From contig OZ026522.1 of assembly GCA_964019695.1 (NCBI GenBank), positions 62,209,811 through 62,273,810 on the forward strand: a stretch of 64,000 bases of DNA. The letters are read 5' to 3'. The DNA is from Loripinus fragilis. Its lineage: Eukaryota > Mollusca > Bivalvia > Lucinida > Lucinidae. Each line of letters opens with the position of its first letter. Within the stretch, counting starts at the first letter, position 1. A model generated the notes under the pieces. The model was given only the letters and a program-made list of their open reading frames with translations. It made no database searches and was not told where the DNA came from. This document shows, piece after piece, positions 1 through 13,089 of this stretch. The translations under genes and the position numbers were made by a program.

Positions 1-888
1 AACATTTTAAACGTGACCCGTTCGTAGGATAAGGAATGATCCCTAAAATTTGTTTTCATACCTTATGGCGACGGCAGCCATATTGGATATTAAATCTCAC
101 CAAAATAGGCAGCAATGTAATCTTTGGACAGTTATGGCGTGTTTGTGAGAAAAAAAATCGAATTGAGTCGTGGTAGATACAGATGGGAGAAATCGAAACA
201 TTACGATTTATCTGGTTACATATGGTACACAATATTGCATGCGTAATGCTAAAGCAACAGTTCTTTAAAATTGAAACTAATACTCAAAACTTTTAAAACA
301 GACACATTGTCATTCCTGAAAGGTAGTCTGATTTCAATGTGATAACGCGTTGCTGAGATAATAGCGTTTGTATTAAACGCATACATGCATATGATGCATA
401 TGGGCTACCATACTTTATTAGCTCTAGTCCGAGAAGTTTGCTATACAGTGGTTTCATATCCACCATATATACTTCTTCAAATTGATACTATAATAAACCT
501 AAAAGGCTTGCTACTTTCCGGGTAACCATTTTTGTTTTTTGTTTTTCACCCTGGGCCCCAGCCTATTAGCACAGTTTATATTCAAGACATGGTCACGTTT
601 AGCAGTCATATCGTATTTCCATGTCATCAGTTTGTAAAGCTTTCGTTAACTCGATTTATATTTGAATACACATAAAAAACGTCTAACTGAGAACCCACAT
701 TCCCATTCTTTGCTTGCAATTAATGCACATGCCACAACCACCATTTCGAACCACTCAACACTTTCAAATTATTGTGACTTGAAATGCATCTTATAATTTT
801 TAATAAAGATGATTAAAAGGAAATACCATCTTTGAAGGAAGATACCATCAGTGAAATTCATTTTATATTGTGCTACTGTAATACTCAC

Positions 889-1054
889 AATAAATTCACA
901 GGTCTGCTTGTCAAATGGAAAATTAGAAATATCCACCTCGCAACGAGCTTTTAGGAACGCTGGTGCCTGCCAACTTATACGTCCATTCACATATACAGTT
1001 ACAGGCATACTTTTTTGGTTGGAATCGTCCCCAATGATTTCAAAACCATCAGCG
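889..1054 (-). CDS. Nicotinic acetylcholine receptor-like subunit, Cys-loop exon
   Basis: This is an internal exon of a Cys-loop ligand-gated ion channel, a pentameric membrane receptor opened by a neurotransmitter. On the minus strand a T-rich acceptor ending TTTTAG precedes 166 bases that stay open to a GTGAGT donor. The encoded stretch carries ADG near its start, then W-Q-A-P, then a complete Cys-loop: two cysteines 13 residues apart with the hallmark FPFDKQTC. The first base would complete an Asn codon with a preceding exon ending AA, giving the classic N-A-D-G of this family. The next exon, expected to begin with an SW-Y motif, was not found and probably lies beyond the left edge. NAChR-type is favoured over GABA/glycine-type because of the NADG and WQAP context, but the exact subunit cannot be named. 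It probably belongs with the exons at 19373 and 21364. Confidence 0.88.
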
Positions 1055-1129
1055 CTAAAACAAAAATAGCAGCAATCATTGCATTATTGCACGACCCTTT
1101 GGTATTTACTATAATCACTGTGTGAGTCA

Positions 1130-1745
1130 GTCCGAGGTCAATAAGTGAAAATGTTCATAATTCTTGAACCACATGGTGTATTTTCATCAAAATTTGCATA
1201 CATGTGCATGCTAACATTATCTAACCACATATATGTGTAACAGCCATTTTTGATGGACTAGGGGTTGTTAAGCGTCATTCCATCCGATTGTGCTCAATCA
1301 ATAATGCTCATAACTCTTGAACTACATGGTATATTTGGATCAAATTTTGCACATTAATTTTAACATTGTCCAGCCACTCGTATGCAAACTGGTGACGAGC
1401 ATCATTTTGGCCAGTCGAGGTCTTTAAGTGAAAATGTTCATAACTCTTGAACCACACAATATTTTTTGATCAAATTGGGCATACTTATTTCGAGACACTG
1501 GTGTGCAAAACTGTGACAAGGCTCTGCTGAGCATAAATCCGGCAGGTCGTGGTCATATGCTCAAAGCTATTGAACCACATAGTATATTTTGATCAGATTT
1601 TGCATACCTATAAATTGTATCATTGTCTAGATACTGGTATGCAAAATGATAACGAGGCTTTACTGAGCATTCGTCAGGTCGGTCATGGTCAGTTAGTAAA
1701 AACGCTTATAAAGTTCTTTAGAACGACACCTAATCCTTTCATTAA
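1130..1745. repeat. ~130-bp degenerate tandem modules
   Basis: Four to five modules share CATAACTCTTGAACCACATG, TTTTGATCAAATTTTGCATA, an ACATTGTC/TAGCCACT block and TATGCAAACTGGTGACGAG. They are quite diverged. The 84-codon plus frame at 1549-1803 runs through the array and is not considered a gene. Confidence 0.8.
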
Positions 1746-4399
1746 TTTTTGCTCACTTATACATTTTAATAATGTCTTTGGCATATCAAGTAAAGTAAAA
1801 TAATAAAAGACGACAGGAAAAATATCGCTCTCAACAATCATTATTTTTACATGAAACCCAAGAAACCATAAGTCAGATATTAACTTTTATATAAGTCAGC
1901 TAAATTGGTTGTTGTATAGGCAAATAATATTTGCATATTTTTATTTGTCTATCATATGGCTATTCAGCGATAAGCTTACAAAATGGTTCTTTTTGGCTTG
2001 TTAATCAAATATGCACTAAATTAGTGACTAAACTGCTTTGTAAAAGTTTGTTTAATATTAGTGAATTAGCTCCCTTGTGCAAAACGTTTGCGCGATGTTA
2101 ACGAATATGCTACTTTGTTGGATCATGCGAAAACTCATAATATTTCACTCACGCTGGTATATATATTGTCAATTTGATACAGATATTCAATATTAAGCAT
2201 ATCTTAAGGCCTCCTTGCGAGCAACAGCAGAATCTAGGGCGACGATTTGGTACCAGTAAAATGCATTTAAGCCCACTGGTGGTTTAGCTGCTTTTCTGTC
2301 TAAGGCGGTGGTTCTGTTGTTGTTGACTTTTTGTTTATTGTTACTCCCATTGTGGGAGTCTGTAATTGTTCTATGTTTTGTTGTACGTTACTTTATGTCC
2401 ATTCTAGTATTGCAATCATCTTGATGGGGAAGAGAGAGCTGGTTGCTTTGCTTAATTTGTCTTCCTGGTGTCTCGTGATGGTTGAGTGGCTCTTCCTCAC
2501 GGTGCCATGGGGTTGTCTGCGATTTGTGATTGTGGTATTTTCTGATCATACTCACTTACTATTTCTAATAGAGGGGACTGTTTAATATCATCTGTGACGT
2601 TGGAGATAACGAATATATAAATCTTGAGCAGGCGGCAGTACTGATTGGAGAGACATTTTATACATAATATTTCATTTTCAACATGTCAGCTCTTAAACCA
2701 GAAAACACATCACCTAATGTGGTACTGCCCTTCAAATGAGACACTGTTTTTGGCAATAACATTTTATCAAATATGCTGATCTGAAATTCAATTAGAAAAA
2801 ATGCACAAACACAAAAACCCTAATCAAAATATTTTTTGAAGTTTGTATATGTTTTCATAAATGCTGTGATAGGATGAAAATTTAACATTCTGATTGTTTC
2901 TTGGCCCATACTATTCCCTTCTAGTACCTAGGGCGAAATGGATCACTGACTATCTGTTGAACATTAGCTAATGTATATTCTAACATAAAAGAAATTACAC
3001 CAATGCTTCAATGATTTTAAAGATACATGTAGCTGTACGTTGGCGTGTAGCCTAGTTGATGATATTTCAGTTATTTCCAACTGTGTCACTGAAGAAAGAC
3101 AGGACTGGAAAGTAAACATCTGCGCATGCTGTGAGAAAGTTCTCATTTGGAAGCCCTTGGCCTTTTTCATGGTTTAGTGTGCTTATTGACCTCACAAAAC
3201 TCCCTTATGCCTGAAGTATTAAACACATCAAAATATGTGAAATTCAATGTTTCTGTTTGTGTGTCGAATATAGATATCCGTCTTTCCCATGTGTATTTTG
3301 GTGGATGATATCCGTATTTTCATAGTTTGTTTGTGTCAGTTAGCTTGTCTGATATTGTACGCTCGCACATAAAGAGACATTGAAAATACAGACAAGTGGA
3401 CAGACAGAAGGAGTCAAAATAATAGTGGTGGTGAAGCGTTAAATGCAAAAAATAATCCATCATTCGTGGACCTATATAGGCAGCTGGACTGATCATTATA
3501 AACCATGCTATTTTATGGCTTCAGGTCACAGACCTGTAATTATAAAAAAGCCCTGATTGGCTCAAAAGGAGGATGGAATCTCAGCACAATATTTCATTTG
3601 TAAGGTGTTTTGTGATTGGTCAATGATAAAATTACAGGAAAAAATCATATTCATTAGACAGGTATATCTTTAGTGCACGTTTTAATACAACATCTCTTTG
3701 CTTTTTAATGATTTAGTTTACTGGTGCGGCTAAGGAAAAAAAACTTGAATGATGGATGTTTCAATGGAATTTTCCTCTCTTGTTTGGTGCCCACCTTCAG
3801 GGGCCAAAAAGTGGTAAAATATGCTGGTCAACAAGGTATCTCATTTTTGTTTATAGATTGAACTAGGTCTAAATGTAACTCTATGGCAACCTCATTATGA
3901 TTGAAGCTATATGGATGTCTATGGAAAGATGAATATCAGGTCTGTTTTTTCGGTACCTTGGCTGCTATGTATTTGACCTGCAATATGTTTTTGATGCATA
4001 GTTTTGATTTGGGTAAGTCCTTTAATGATTTCAGCTTTCAAAAACTCCACCTTTTTGAAACAAAAATCATTTAGACTGCAGGCAAAGAGCCTTATAAGGT
4101 AGGGAGTGATGGTTGTTTCAGCTTTGCACTACATATTGGGCTTGAAGCATGTGAGTTGCACTTCTGCACTATAAAGATGATACCCTAAGCATCATTTCAT
4201 TTATCAGAGACCCACTGGTTCCAATATCATTGAATTTGTATTTTTTATTGTTATGCTGGAGCATTTTATGAGTATTTGTTCTTGTAAGTGTCAATATTTT
4301 GGTGAAAAAGGCCCTTTCACAAGTGTCTGTAAACGGCTTATTAGTGGTTGATTAAATACAACTTACATGTAGTTAAAGTATTACATGTGGTAAACCTAT
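1746..4399. other. Receptor intron, little recognised
   Basis: Apart from the diverged ~290-bp repeat at 2295-2580, nothing with a clear identity was found. A weak inverted pair ATCCATCATTC (3456) / GAATGATGGAT (3748) may bound a decayed MITE. Confidence 0.5.
2295..2580 (-). repeat. ~290-bp repeat, strongly diverged copy
   Basis: TGTCTAAGGCGGTGGTTC, the GAGAGAGCTGGTTGC block, GGCTCTTCCTCACGGTGCC and GATCATACTCAC follow the order of the complement of 22838-23130 and closely match the piece at 18370-18470. The 84-codon frame here is repeat sequence. Confidence 0.55.
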
Positions 4400-5080
4400 A
4401 TTTGCATGTCCATTTATTGCCATGTGCCTTATTTGAACTTAGAGATAGCACAGGAGACTGTCATACGACACATTATGACCTTGACCTTTGACAGATTGAC
4501 CTTTCAATTGAGCAACAGTGAACAACAACTTGGAATCCTATCTGATATTGCACTGTCCACATTGCTTGATAATCCATTTGGGCAAATCTTGGTTGATTTG
4601 CTGTCCAAATTGACCCTTGACCTTATTGAGGAACTTGACTTTGATAAGTGAAGCCATTTCAGACGGATACATGTACGCGGCAATATAAATGACACTTTGA
4701 AAAAAATGGCATAATGAAACTGCAGCAGCATACCAATTCACAAACATATTTTTACCAAATTTATAACCTGCCATTTGTAAAATAAATATTTATTGGTAGT
4801 ATTTGTTAAACTTTGTCAACGATTTGATGCTTTTTCCTGACCATTTTACCTCAGTTAAAGACAAATAGTTCATTTATTGTAGAAAGTGTACATTTCTTAA
4901 CCAATAAAATTGCAAAGTGACCTTGACCTTTGACCTGTATGGCCTTGATATTTTCCTTTCACTGGCCTTGACCTTGCAGCATCCTGGCTGTAGTAGTTTT
5001 ATTCTCCAGCTAGGCCTTAGGGTTATGTTATTGCTATGCATATGCAAACTTTCAGTGTGGTGTAACGTTTAAATAGCTAG
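4400..5080. repeat. Region rich in CCTTGACCTTTGACC motifs
   Basis: ACCTTGACCTTTGACAG at 4478, TTGACCCTTGACCTT at 4609, GACCTTGACCTTTGACCTG at 4918 and GGCCTTGACCTTGC at 4962. This is a loosely repeated motif also seen at 20735 and 20908. The short open frames here lack any protein family signature. Confidence 0.5.
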
Positions 5081-5089
5081 ACTACAGTT

Positions 5090-5500
5090 GGTACCTGCCG
5101 TGGTATAGTGGATAAGTCACTTGCCTAGTATCCAGGAGTCCAAAGTTTGATTTCCCACTTCCCCAGTCTGTTGGGGGAGACTTTAAGCTGTGGCCCCATC
5201 CTCTTAGACTGTTCAAAACGGGAACAACTGCCTGTTGAGCCTTCGGGTGCTCCCAGACATAAAATAACAATAACAGCATCCTACCCAGCTCAGTACTGGT
5301 TACAGCCAAGAAACCGCCAAAAACAAACATGGCCTTGTACGCAGGGGTCTCCCCAAGCTCCACCAGTCTCTCACATGAGACTTTAAGTCGTGGCCCAATC
5401 TTCTGAGACATTTTAATTCAGAAACACTGCTGGTTCAGCCTTCTTGTGCTCCCAAGCATAAAACCACATAACAATAAACCAACCCGACCTAGTACTGGTT
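5090..5500 (+). mobile_element. tRNA-like SINE with duplicated body
   Basis: A tRNA-like head (GTGGTATAGTGGATAAGTC, then a weak box B GTTTGATTTCC) is followed by a body: GACTTTAAGCTGTGGCCCC, GAGCCTTCGGGTGCTCCCA, CAGTACTGGTTACAGCC. From about 5360 the body repeats: GACTTTAAGTCGTGGCCCAA, CAGCCTTCTTGTGCTCCCAA, TAGTACTGGTTCTTGC. So one head carries two bodies. The family differs from the 13913 SINE, although both keep a GTACTGGTT motif. Confidence 0.65.
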
Positions 5501-5879
5501 CTTGCAACGATTCAGTCATAAAAAGTTTTATATTATATACTCAGAAAAAAAGTTTTGGACCACCAACTATTTCAACTCTTTTTGGAGAAATTTGACCTCC
5601 AAACACAAAACACTGAACACATCACGTGCATGCATAATATTTCTGAATAGCATAAATAAAACTTCAATCCAAAGTGCGACACTGCTCCTGTCAGCATCCA
5701 CGAATCCCTACAGGGGTCATCCAAAAAAGTGTCCAAAAATCAATAATGTGTGAAACCACAATTACCTGTCCTATGCGTAAAATCACTCTTTCTTTTATAC
5801 TGCCAGACCCTCCTTCGAGTATTATCGGCAGGTGTACTTTGTACACTCCGGATTGCAGGATGAAAGCCTACAAGTTACC

Positions 5880-6108
5880 ATATCTAAATTACCGTAGGGT
5901 TTCTTAACCTGCACAGGGTGTGACTTTCCCTGCACAGGGGACATCCAGTTAACGTCCCGATCCGAAGGACGATGCACTTGTTCATCCCTGCAAATGACAC
6001 TATAGAAAGCGTGTTCGAACACCTCAATTTTCCTCGCCGCGAGCGGGGATCGAACCTGGGACATCTAGCACCAGAGACACGTGCCTAACCACTGAGGTAC
6101 CACTCTTT
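5880..6108 (-). mobile_element. tRNA-like SINE of another family
   Basis: On the minus strand the head reads GTGGTACCTCAGTGGTTAGG (box A) and CAGGTTCGATCCCCGC (box B). A body with CGTCCTTCGGATCGGGACGT and GTGCAGGGAAAGTC follows. The CCTTCGGAT-GGGACGTTAA motif recurs in marine invertebrate SINEs as I remember them. The 3' end is indistinct near 5880. Confidence 0.7.
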
Positions 6109-6310
6109 AACCCTTAAAGCACACACCCCAACAAAAGTCGTTAATTTTGTCGTTTGAAGCCTTTTTGACCAACAGTGTAGACCCAGACCAGACTGCTCCT
6201 GTTAAAACAGTTTGATCTGGGTCCACGCTATTTGTCCATTTACTTAAATTAGTCAAATAATGTAAGTAAATATTGCAGCGTGCGTCTTTAGCAGACGGCA
6301 TTTTCAGATG
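6100..6310. repeat. Palindromic GATCTGGGTCCA-type repeat
   Basis: GTAGACCCAGACCAGACTGC, TCCTGTTAAAACAG and TTTGATCTGGGTCCACGC give an imperfect hairpin. It resembles the GATCAG-core families elsewhere in the window. Confidence 0.6.
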
Positions 6311-7000
6311 ATTTGTTTTTGGCGCCTTTAGGATTAAACGTACATGTACACTTTTCTGGTCAAATTTGGTCAGATCCTTTATCTACTCCCATATATTGTA
6401 TTTGCGGGCAGTAAAGGCTCTGGCGCAATTGTGCGTCTGTGCAGGCTTGTCTAAGCCTTTGCTTCCCGCCTATGCGATTAGTGCTAAAATCATATGTGCT
6501 AGACTAATCACTTCTTATCACTTACGCATTAACTAAATACAACGGTGGCTTCCATATCTGATCCACGTGCAAGTAAAGACTTATTGACATGTCATAGAGA
6601 TGCGGTTCCCATTGGAATCTCTCATCTATCCAATTCTAAAAGAATAAAACAAAAACATTATGATCTATGTTTGAAATTCCATTACATTTATAAATACAAA
6701 AGCAAATATATATTTTATTGTTTTGATGCTTTATGGTAACGTAGTATTGATAGAGTACTTTTATAATACAGAACCTGCGTCATATGTGTTTGATGAATTT
6801 GAAAATGACATATAGTTCAAATGATTTCTATTACTTATTGTGACAAATATGTCTAATAGGTGATTCTGCGGACTAACTGTTTTCATTGTATTTGCGTCAA
6901 GCTAATTCAATTATAGGAAATAAAATACAAACAAAACAATGAATCACTTGATAAGACCAATGAAAATACTATTTAATAATATATTGAATACATCGCACTA

Positions 7001-7040
7001 CGAGGGGTGTTCCGGAAGCTCTGACATGTACCTAGAAGCT
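7001..7040. mobile_element. Single mariner terminus
   Basis: CGAGGGGTGTTCC directly after TA is identical over 13 bases to the left end of the mariner at 16945. No partner end was found downstream, so this is a solo or truncated terminus. Confidence 0.5.
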
Positions 7041-8044
7041 TTGTTCAGAAACATTTTGAGAAGCTTACCATAGAACTTCCTTTACCTTGACAATGATTTT
7101 AATATCTCTTCGCTGTATCATTTCCTTGAACAGTTACAGCATATTATGTATCGCCTACCCAATACCAATGACCTGTTTACATGTCATAGAACTACTGTAT
7201 ACTTTTTGAAGGTGAATCTTTCAAATGCAGTTTGTGCCCTCATCGACTGCAACCTCGGGGGCGGGGGGGGGGGGGTATCTCCCCATATATGACATAGTAC
7301 GGATGTGCATGCCCTATTTCAGCACAGCCAGGTATATGATAATCCCCCCCCCCTTTTTTAAAAAGTATATGAATGGCCGTATTATCTGATTTTGGTATAT
7401 GAATGGCTCAAATTTTCTGACACCCATGTATACATATGCACATATTTTTCGCTAAGATCCTCGTCAATCCCTTGTTAAGCATGTTTTCTCATGACGAGGT
7501 CATTTGTAAATTTGTTAAGAAAATCAACGAGCATATGAGAAATGGTATATTAATTCAAAGGACAGTGTTTGAAAAGGCCATCTCTCTGTGAAATTAAGTA
7601 TATGAATGGGCTGTTTTTTTCAAAGGTTTCTCAGGCAACAAAAGTGCTAACACGCTGAAAGAAATTTGACATCGAACGTATTCATGGTATATCTCACATA
7701 CATGAGATATATTGGAACGTAATATGTGACTAATAATACCTTATATTAGGTACTGTGGGGAATGGGTACTAAATCTTCATTGTGATATTTACGAATTGTG
7801 AAATTAAAGGTTTAACAACGCCTTTGTTGCTCGACACTGCGGTGCATATTTTTTCAGATGGAAACTACCTACCGTGAGCAAATACGCAGAAATCGAGCAG
7901 GTCTGGTCGACAATATTCTGAAAAAGTAAAACAAACAAGCGAAACCGTTTCCTAAATGTATCCATCAGCTACCAAGAGGATACACTCTTCAAAAGTCTAC
8001 ATTCAAGGAAAATAGACCGCGAGCTGCTTATAAACCCCCTCACC

Positions 8045-8480
8045 ATAGGGGGAATTTAGTACACTATGATTTTCTAAACTTACACTATATATGATGCAAA
8101 ATGACACATGTTAGCCCTCTAGCAGTTGGGGCGTTACTGTGTTACAGCCTTGTTAACTACGTTACCCTATAACAGCTTCCAATTTTCTTGTCGACATGCT
8201 GATGGCCTTTAAATCACTTTATGAAACGCAGCAAACAGCTAGCTTGCATCAAAACAACTTCAGTTCATTATATTGCAGTTACATACGTTACTTACTTTCA
8301 AATATACTACTATTTAGTGTTAAGCTATCACCAAACCATGACCGTCAAAATATATCTGAGGGGGAGTTTTATACACTATAATTTTCTAAAACCACATCAC
8401 ATGAGCCACTAAATAATGCATGTTACGTCTAATGGGTTGGGGCGTTACCCTGTAAAAGCAGAGTTTAATACGTTACCCTA
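8045..8480. repeat. Left arm and internal copy of a large inverted pair
   Basis: GGGGGAATTTAGTACACTAT, ACACATGTTAGCCCTCTAGC and TTGGGGCGTTACTGTGTTAC occur at 8046-8175. They recur as a direct copy at about 8360-8480 (GGGTTGGGGCGTTACCCTG). The inverted partner is at 12640-12772. Confidence 0.75.
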
Positions 8481-8934
8481 AAATAATAGGAAATCCTATA
8501 ATATATATCAAACTGTTTCTTATTCTTACATATCAATATTACCTTGTAATTGAAATTAAATGACTAGCAGTAAAAGTTTAAAACATTTAGGCACCATTTA
8601 TTAATTTTACATACTTAACATTTCTTTAAATACATAATTTAGTGCAATATTAGCATCATATGAGGTTAAACTGCTAGAGGATGTAGATAATTGCCAATGA
8701 GAGAAACAATAAATACTGCCTTTTTAACATAAAATTTTAGTGAGATTAAACTCTGACAAAGGTATGGGTTATGAAAAGGAAGAAACTTGAACTCAAAGCA
8801 CATCAAATGCATTTCAATTAAGACTGGTTTATCGAATATATGTAAACATCACTTACAAAAATGCTTATTTCAATGCTCAAATTATGTTTCTTAAATCTTT
8901 TTATGATATCACTAAACTGTCTAACACTGATATA

Positions 8935-10282
8935 CGAGGGGCATTTGGAAAGTTTTTAGCATGGCCTTTTATCTCAGTAACCGATTTACAAACACTATCA
9001 TGTTTGGTATCATTTTAAAAGAGCTATCTTTCCCCTATGTTATGGCACAAATTTTATTAGGATATTATATGCAGACACGACAAAAATTATTGTGAATACA
9101 TGTACTGTTTGTATACTGGAAAATGCAAAATTTCAGTGGAAAATATATCATTTTACCTTTTGAAAAGTATGCAGAACATTAACATTAGTTCATGAAATTA
9201 GATCATTTTGTACCATTTTGTAGGCCACAATCTAGTACAGTTATTATACAGTTGATGACCGAGTTGGATGTTTCTAATAACTAAATACTGGAACAGCAAT
9301 ACCTTAACCGTCTAGAAAGCAAAGCAGTGCGCTAATTTTTTCGACTAAAAATCGCATGTCACAATGCACATATTTTGAAAATATATAACCGACAGTAGTT
9401 TAAAAATGCCGGGCGTTGGTATTTTTGTCAAGCACAGTTTATGCTCTTAGTATTGAAACCAAAATAAATTTTGTAAACCAGAACAAAGGGAAGATAACTC
9501 GTATAATTTTTCCAAGGGTCAGAGTTAGTTTAGCAATAAGTTCACGTTCTGGCTCATTTCAATTGAAAACCGCGGCAAACAAAAAAGTAAAAATACCTTG
9601 AGAGTAGAAATCAATCAATTTTGTGATGGTTAATGCGATACCATGAGAAGTTCTTATGCCATCGACAAATTGTGAGGGGTTAAGTTACCCCACCCACTTC
9701 TGTAAAAGTAGGGGTAGTGTTAGTAGGAATAATTTTCTTGAATACAGAACTAAACAAGCCACCTTTTTTGTGCGACGAAATGATCTTTATGCATTGTTCG
9801 CTACAAGTAAAGCAATACATATACTCAATAGGTATTTTTCATGCTCCTGTAAAGACACAATTTATAGTAAAAGTAAAAAGAAAATTCGAAAAAGAGTCCT
9901 AGTTTTGAGGTTTACCATTTCTCTATTTGTCGACATTTTCCGAATGTAAAGGTGGTAGTCGTGCAAGCAGTGATCGCATGATATATTCTAATAAAAAATA
10001 AGTTGGCACCGACTCGTTAATATGTCAAATCATGATCGCAAATAAGGTCCCGAATTTTCCTTCGTTTTTTTCCAAGTATTTTGATTAAAATTTCCGCCAG
10101 TATATGAACCCATACTCGTTTTGAGCATGCGCTGCACGTGCACTCCAAGTCTTTTTTTGACAAAAATCAAACCATCAAGAAGCCGTTGAATTCTAGTTTC
10201 CAAAAATGTATTATTTGATAGCATTTTATCAACGCATTTTGGAGTTATGATGCCGTGCTAAGAACTTTCCAAATGACCCTCG
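8935..10282. mobile_element. Mariner-type non-autonomous element
   Basis: The ends CGAGGGGCATTTGGAAAGTT and CGAGGGTCATTTGGAAAGTT (inverse at right) match at 19 of 20 bases and continue more weakly. TA lies on both sides. The ~1.3-kb length fits a mariner, but no D34D signature or helix-turn-helix was found on either strand, so it is either very decayed or a deletion derivative. CGAGGG ends are shared with the mariner at 16945 and the half-element at 7001. Confidence 0.78.
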
Positions 10283-12639
10283 TATGTTTAATTATTCATA
10301 CATGAAATGATACATTGTATATGCAAGACATTTTCCTCACTGTCTACAATTCAATTATCATGAAACATGATACTAAGCATGTAGTAGTTTAGTAAGATCT
10401 ATTGATAATTGTGTAAGCAAACAAAAAATATATATATAGCTTATCAGCTATTGATTACATCAACTACATTGATAACAGTCAAGGAAAGCTACCTTACAAT
10501 TTCTAAAATTGTAAGTCAGTTCAAGCATGGTCGAAATAAAAAAAAATGAAGAATTAAAACAGGTGTTTATCCTTTGAACAAAAACTTCAGTATTTTAAAC
10601 CATAATGATTTCTGACCCATATATGGCACCCATCATGCCACACCTATGGTTATATCCCCTATGATAATGCATCCCACTATATCTATAGCATGTCCAGTAT
10701 GCACTATCTCGGTAACATGAAAAACACAAATATTTTTGGAGAATATAACACTTGTCGTCTGTTTCACCTGATTATACAATTTTGTGAAGTTATGAAACAT
10801 GACAGCATAAGTTTTGATCGAAAGGTTCTTTGTTATTCATATATTTAAAAGGGATAATACATAGAAAGCTCCATTGTATTGTTATTTCTGCCAATTATAC
10901 TTAGTCAGTGAAATTTTGTTTTTTCGTTTTTAGCATGCCAAATGAAAATATGCTCATGGTTACAAAATCATATGCATAACACAGTTTCAAGAAATGAAGG
11001 CTCGTATAAGCCTTTGTAAATGTGTAGACTCATCAGAGCCTTTGCTGCCTGCATACACTAGGTATAGATGTAAACTAGAATTAAGACAGCTGGCTCCACT
11101 GCGTCAGCATGGAAAATTAATGCTGGCTTTTGCCAATATTTGATAAGTACCATAACCTCACATGCTGGTCAAATCTTCATTTGAGCACTTTATAAATTAC
11201 ATTAAAAAGATCAGCAAGTATTGTTTCCATCTAAATGGAATAATTTTCATACTTTTGCTACTGCCAAAGAACAAATCTGAGATATGATTTTAATATTTGA
11301 TAAACTATATCATACACTCCTGTAACACATATGACAATAAATACACTGCAATATATCTGATAGTTATGTAATCTTTTTCATTCTGAAAGAAATATGATTT
11401 CTTTTGGAGATAATTGAGGGAATAGACCCATGTAAATTAGGAATACATAGATACTTATCAACAAAATCACGTATACTTTGTTAATATTGCATGTACGTTT
11501 ATCATAGTAACACTGTTGATAGTGACTAGGGTGGCCTCTCAATACTATTTTTGACAGAACATTTCATTTTTTGCATGTGTGCTGTTTCCAATCTTTTGAG
11601 TGTTACAACTCATTCTACTAGTTTAATATTCATATAAAGCTTTGTTATTGAGGATTCCTGCAATAATTTGGTCATGCCACATTGTGTATAGTTGAAATTA
11701 GCATCAGCTGTTTCGACATTAATTTATAAAACTAAGTAAGACCACATGACAGCACTGGTTTAACTTTTCCATCCCATATGCTAAAAGAACATTGTTAACT
11801 CTATTTTATAACTTGAATGTCAGCTGGCCAAATTTGGTCTGCCCTTTTTCTTGCCGATAAAGTCTTATAAATTTAAATTGGTATCGTAAGTAACGACTGG
11901 CCTGATTCTGTGGATATGGTCCTATCACATGCGATTATTGGCATGTTAAATCCCATCATTAACACTTATTTTTTGCTATTTTCATGGAAGTAATTGTTCT
12001 TAGTACATCATTTACTTTTTTATATAAAGTTTACACTGCTTGAGCAAATGACCAGAAATACTATGTTGATTTCGTCAACATTTTATTCATTAAATATTGA
12101 AAGATATGCTGAAGATAACAAAGTACATTTAAAAGCTAAAAATAAAGAAATGTGTCACCATCTGCATATGCAAATAAAATGTCAGTATAACGTTTTATTT
12201 GGAGACAAGATCTTTAAAGAGTTTCTGATTACATTCACTTATAATGCATAGTATTTAATGTAACTCATATCAAATTTTATTGTACCAACTTATATATGCT
12301 TGATTCATATTCAACAGCTTATATATCTTAGAGTGTTTGTGCAAGAAGCAAGCTGTTTGCGGTTTTGGAATGGTCAGTAAATTGTCTCTCAAAGACATGT
12401 TATTTTAATCTAAAATATTTATCGCAAAAAAAAAATCAAATAAAACTATTCAACAATTGTTTTCTTACTTTTTAGGGTGTAGTTGAAAATGTAAGGTAAA
12501 TGACACCATATGGGCCTAATTAACTTTGACAAAGATCAATATCTGCAGAGAATTAACTGTTCTTGTATATTACATGACTATTTAGCCAATTTGAATTCCT
12601 TTACAGCCTTAGTTACATATTTGTTTTGCTTTTAACAAA
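10283..12639. other. AT-rich intron, nothing recognised
   Basis: No open frame with a family signature on either strand, no TIR pair and no tandem repeat seen. The 85-codon frame at 11994 has no recognisable motif. Confidence 0.5.
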
Positions 12640-12772
12640 TTGAGGAGTAACGTAATTAACAGGCTGTAGCACCCAAACGCCCCGGCCACCAGAGGGCTAA
12701 CATGTTTCAAAAAGATCGTTAAATGATACGCTTTATGAAAAACATAGTCTACAAATTCCCCCTGTTTGAAAT
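12640..12772. repeat. Right arm of the large inverted pair
   Basis: The complement reads AGGGGGAATTTGTAGACTAT, AAACATGTTAGCCCTCTGGT, GGCCGGGGCGTTTGG and CTACAGCCTGTTAATTACGT, matching 8046-8175. The two arms would bound a 4.7-kb segment. Confidence 0.75.
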
Positions 12773-12879
12773 GGGCAAAACCCTTAGTAGCTCAAAGCCT
12801 AAAATGAAAAAATGCGCAGACAATGTATGTATATATAAATCAAAATTTACGTTATGTTTCTTTTTAATCATGTAAAAGT

Positions 12880-13060
12880 AAGAAAGAAGGCAAAGATCAG
12901 GAATCGATACAATCAAGCACCGCACCTGATCCAGGACACCACATGGAAAAGTAACAAAAACCCAATAAAACATCACACACAAGAGAGTCAAGAGGTCAGC
13001 CCTTTCCCAGCAGGCGACCACTAGGCTACAATGAACAGGTCTACAAGAAAACACGACCCA
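12880..13060 (+). repeat. ~290-bp repeat, partial copy
   Basis: GGCAAAGATCAGGAATCGATA-type start, CGCACCTGATCCAGGACACC, AGTCAAGAGGTCAGCCCTTT and CCCAGCAGGCGACCAC match the family. The far end grades into the GATCAG-core palindromic repeat at 13100. Confidence 0.72.
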
Positions 13061-13089
13061 AAGTAAACACAAATAACAAAATATGATCA

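Noticed and set aside
660..720. Possible further receptor exon on the minus strand (GSQLDVFYVYS)
   Set aside because: It superficially resembles the GSQLD segment of nAChRs, but the frame soon stops and the acceptor is poor; not enough to call.
3456..3760. Weak inverted pair ATCCATCATTC / GAATGATGGAT
   Set aside because: Only about 11 bases match and no target duplication is visible, so a MITE call is not supported.
9416..9949. Possible transposase in the 8935-10282 element
   Set aside because: Frames of 61-97 aa were read, but no D34D or helix-turn-helix signature was found in any of them.
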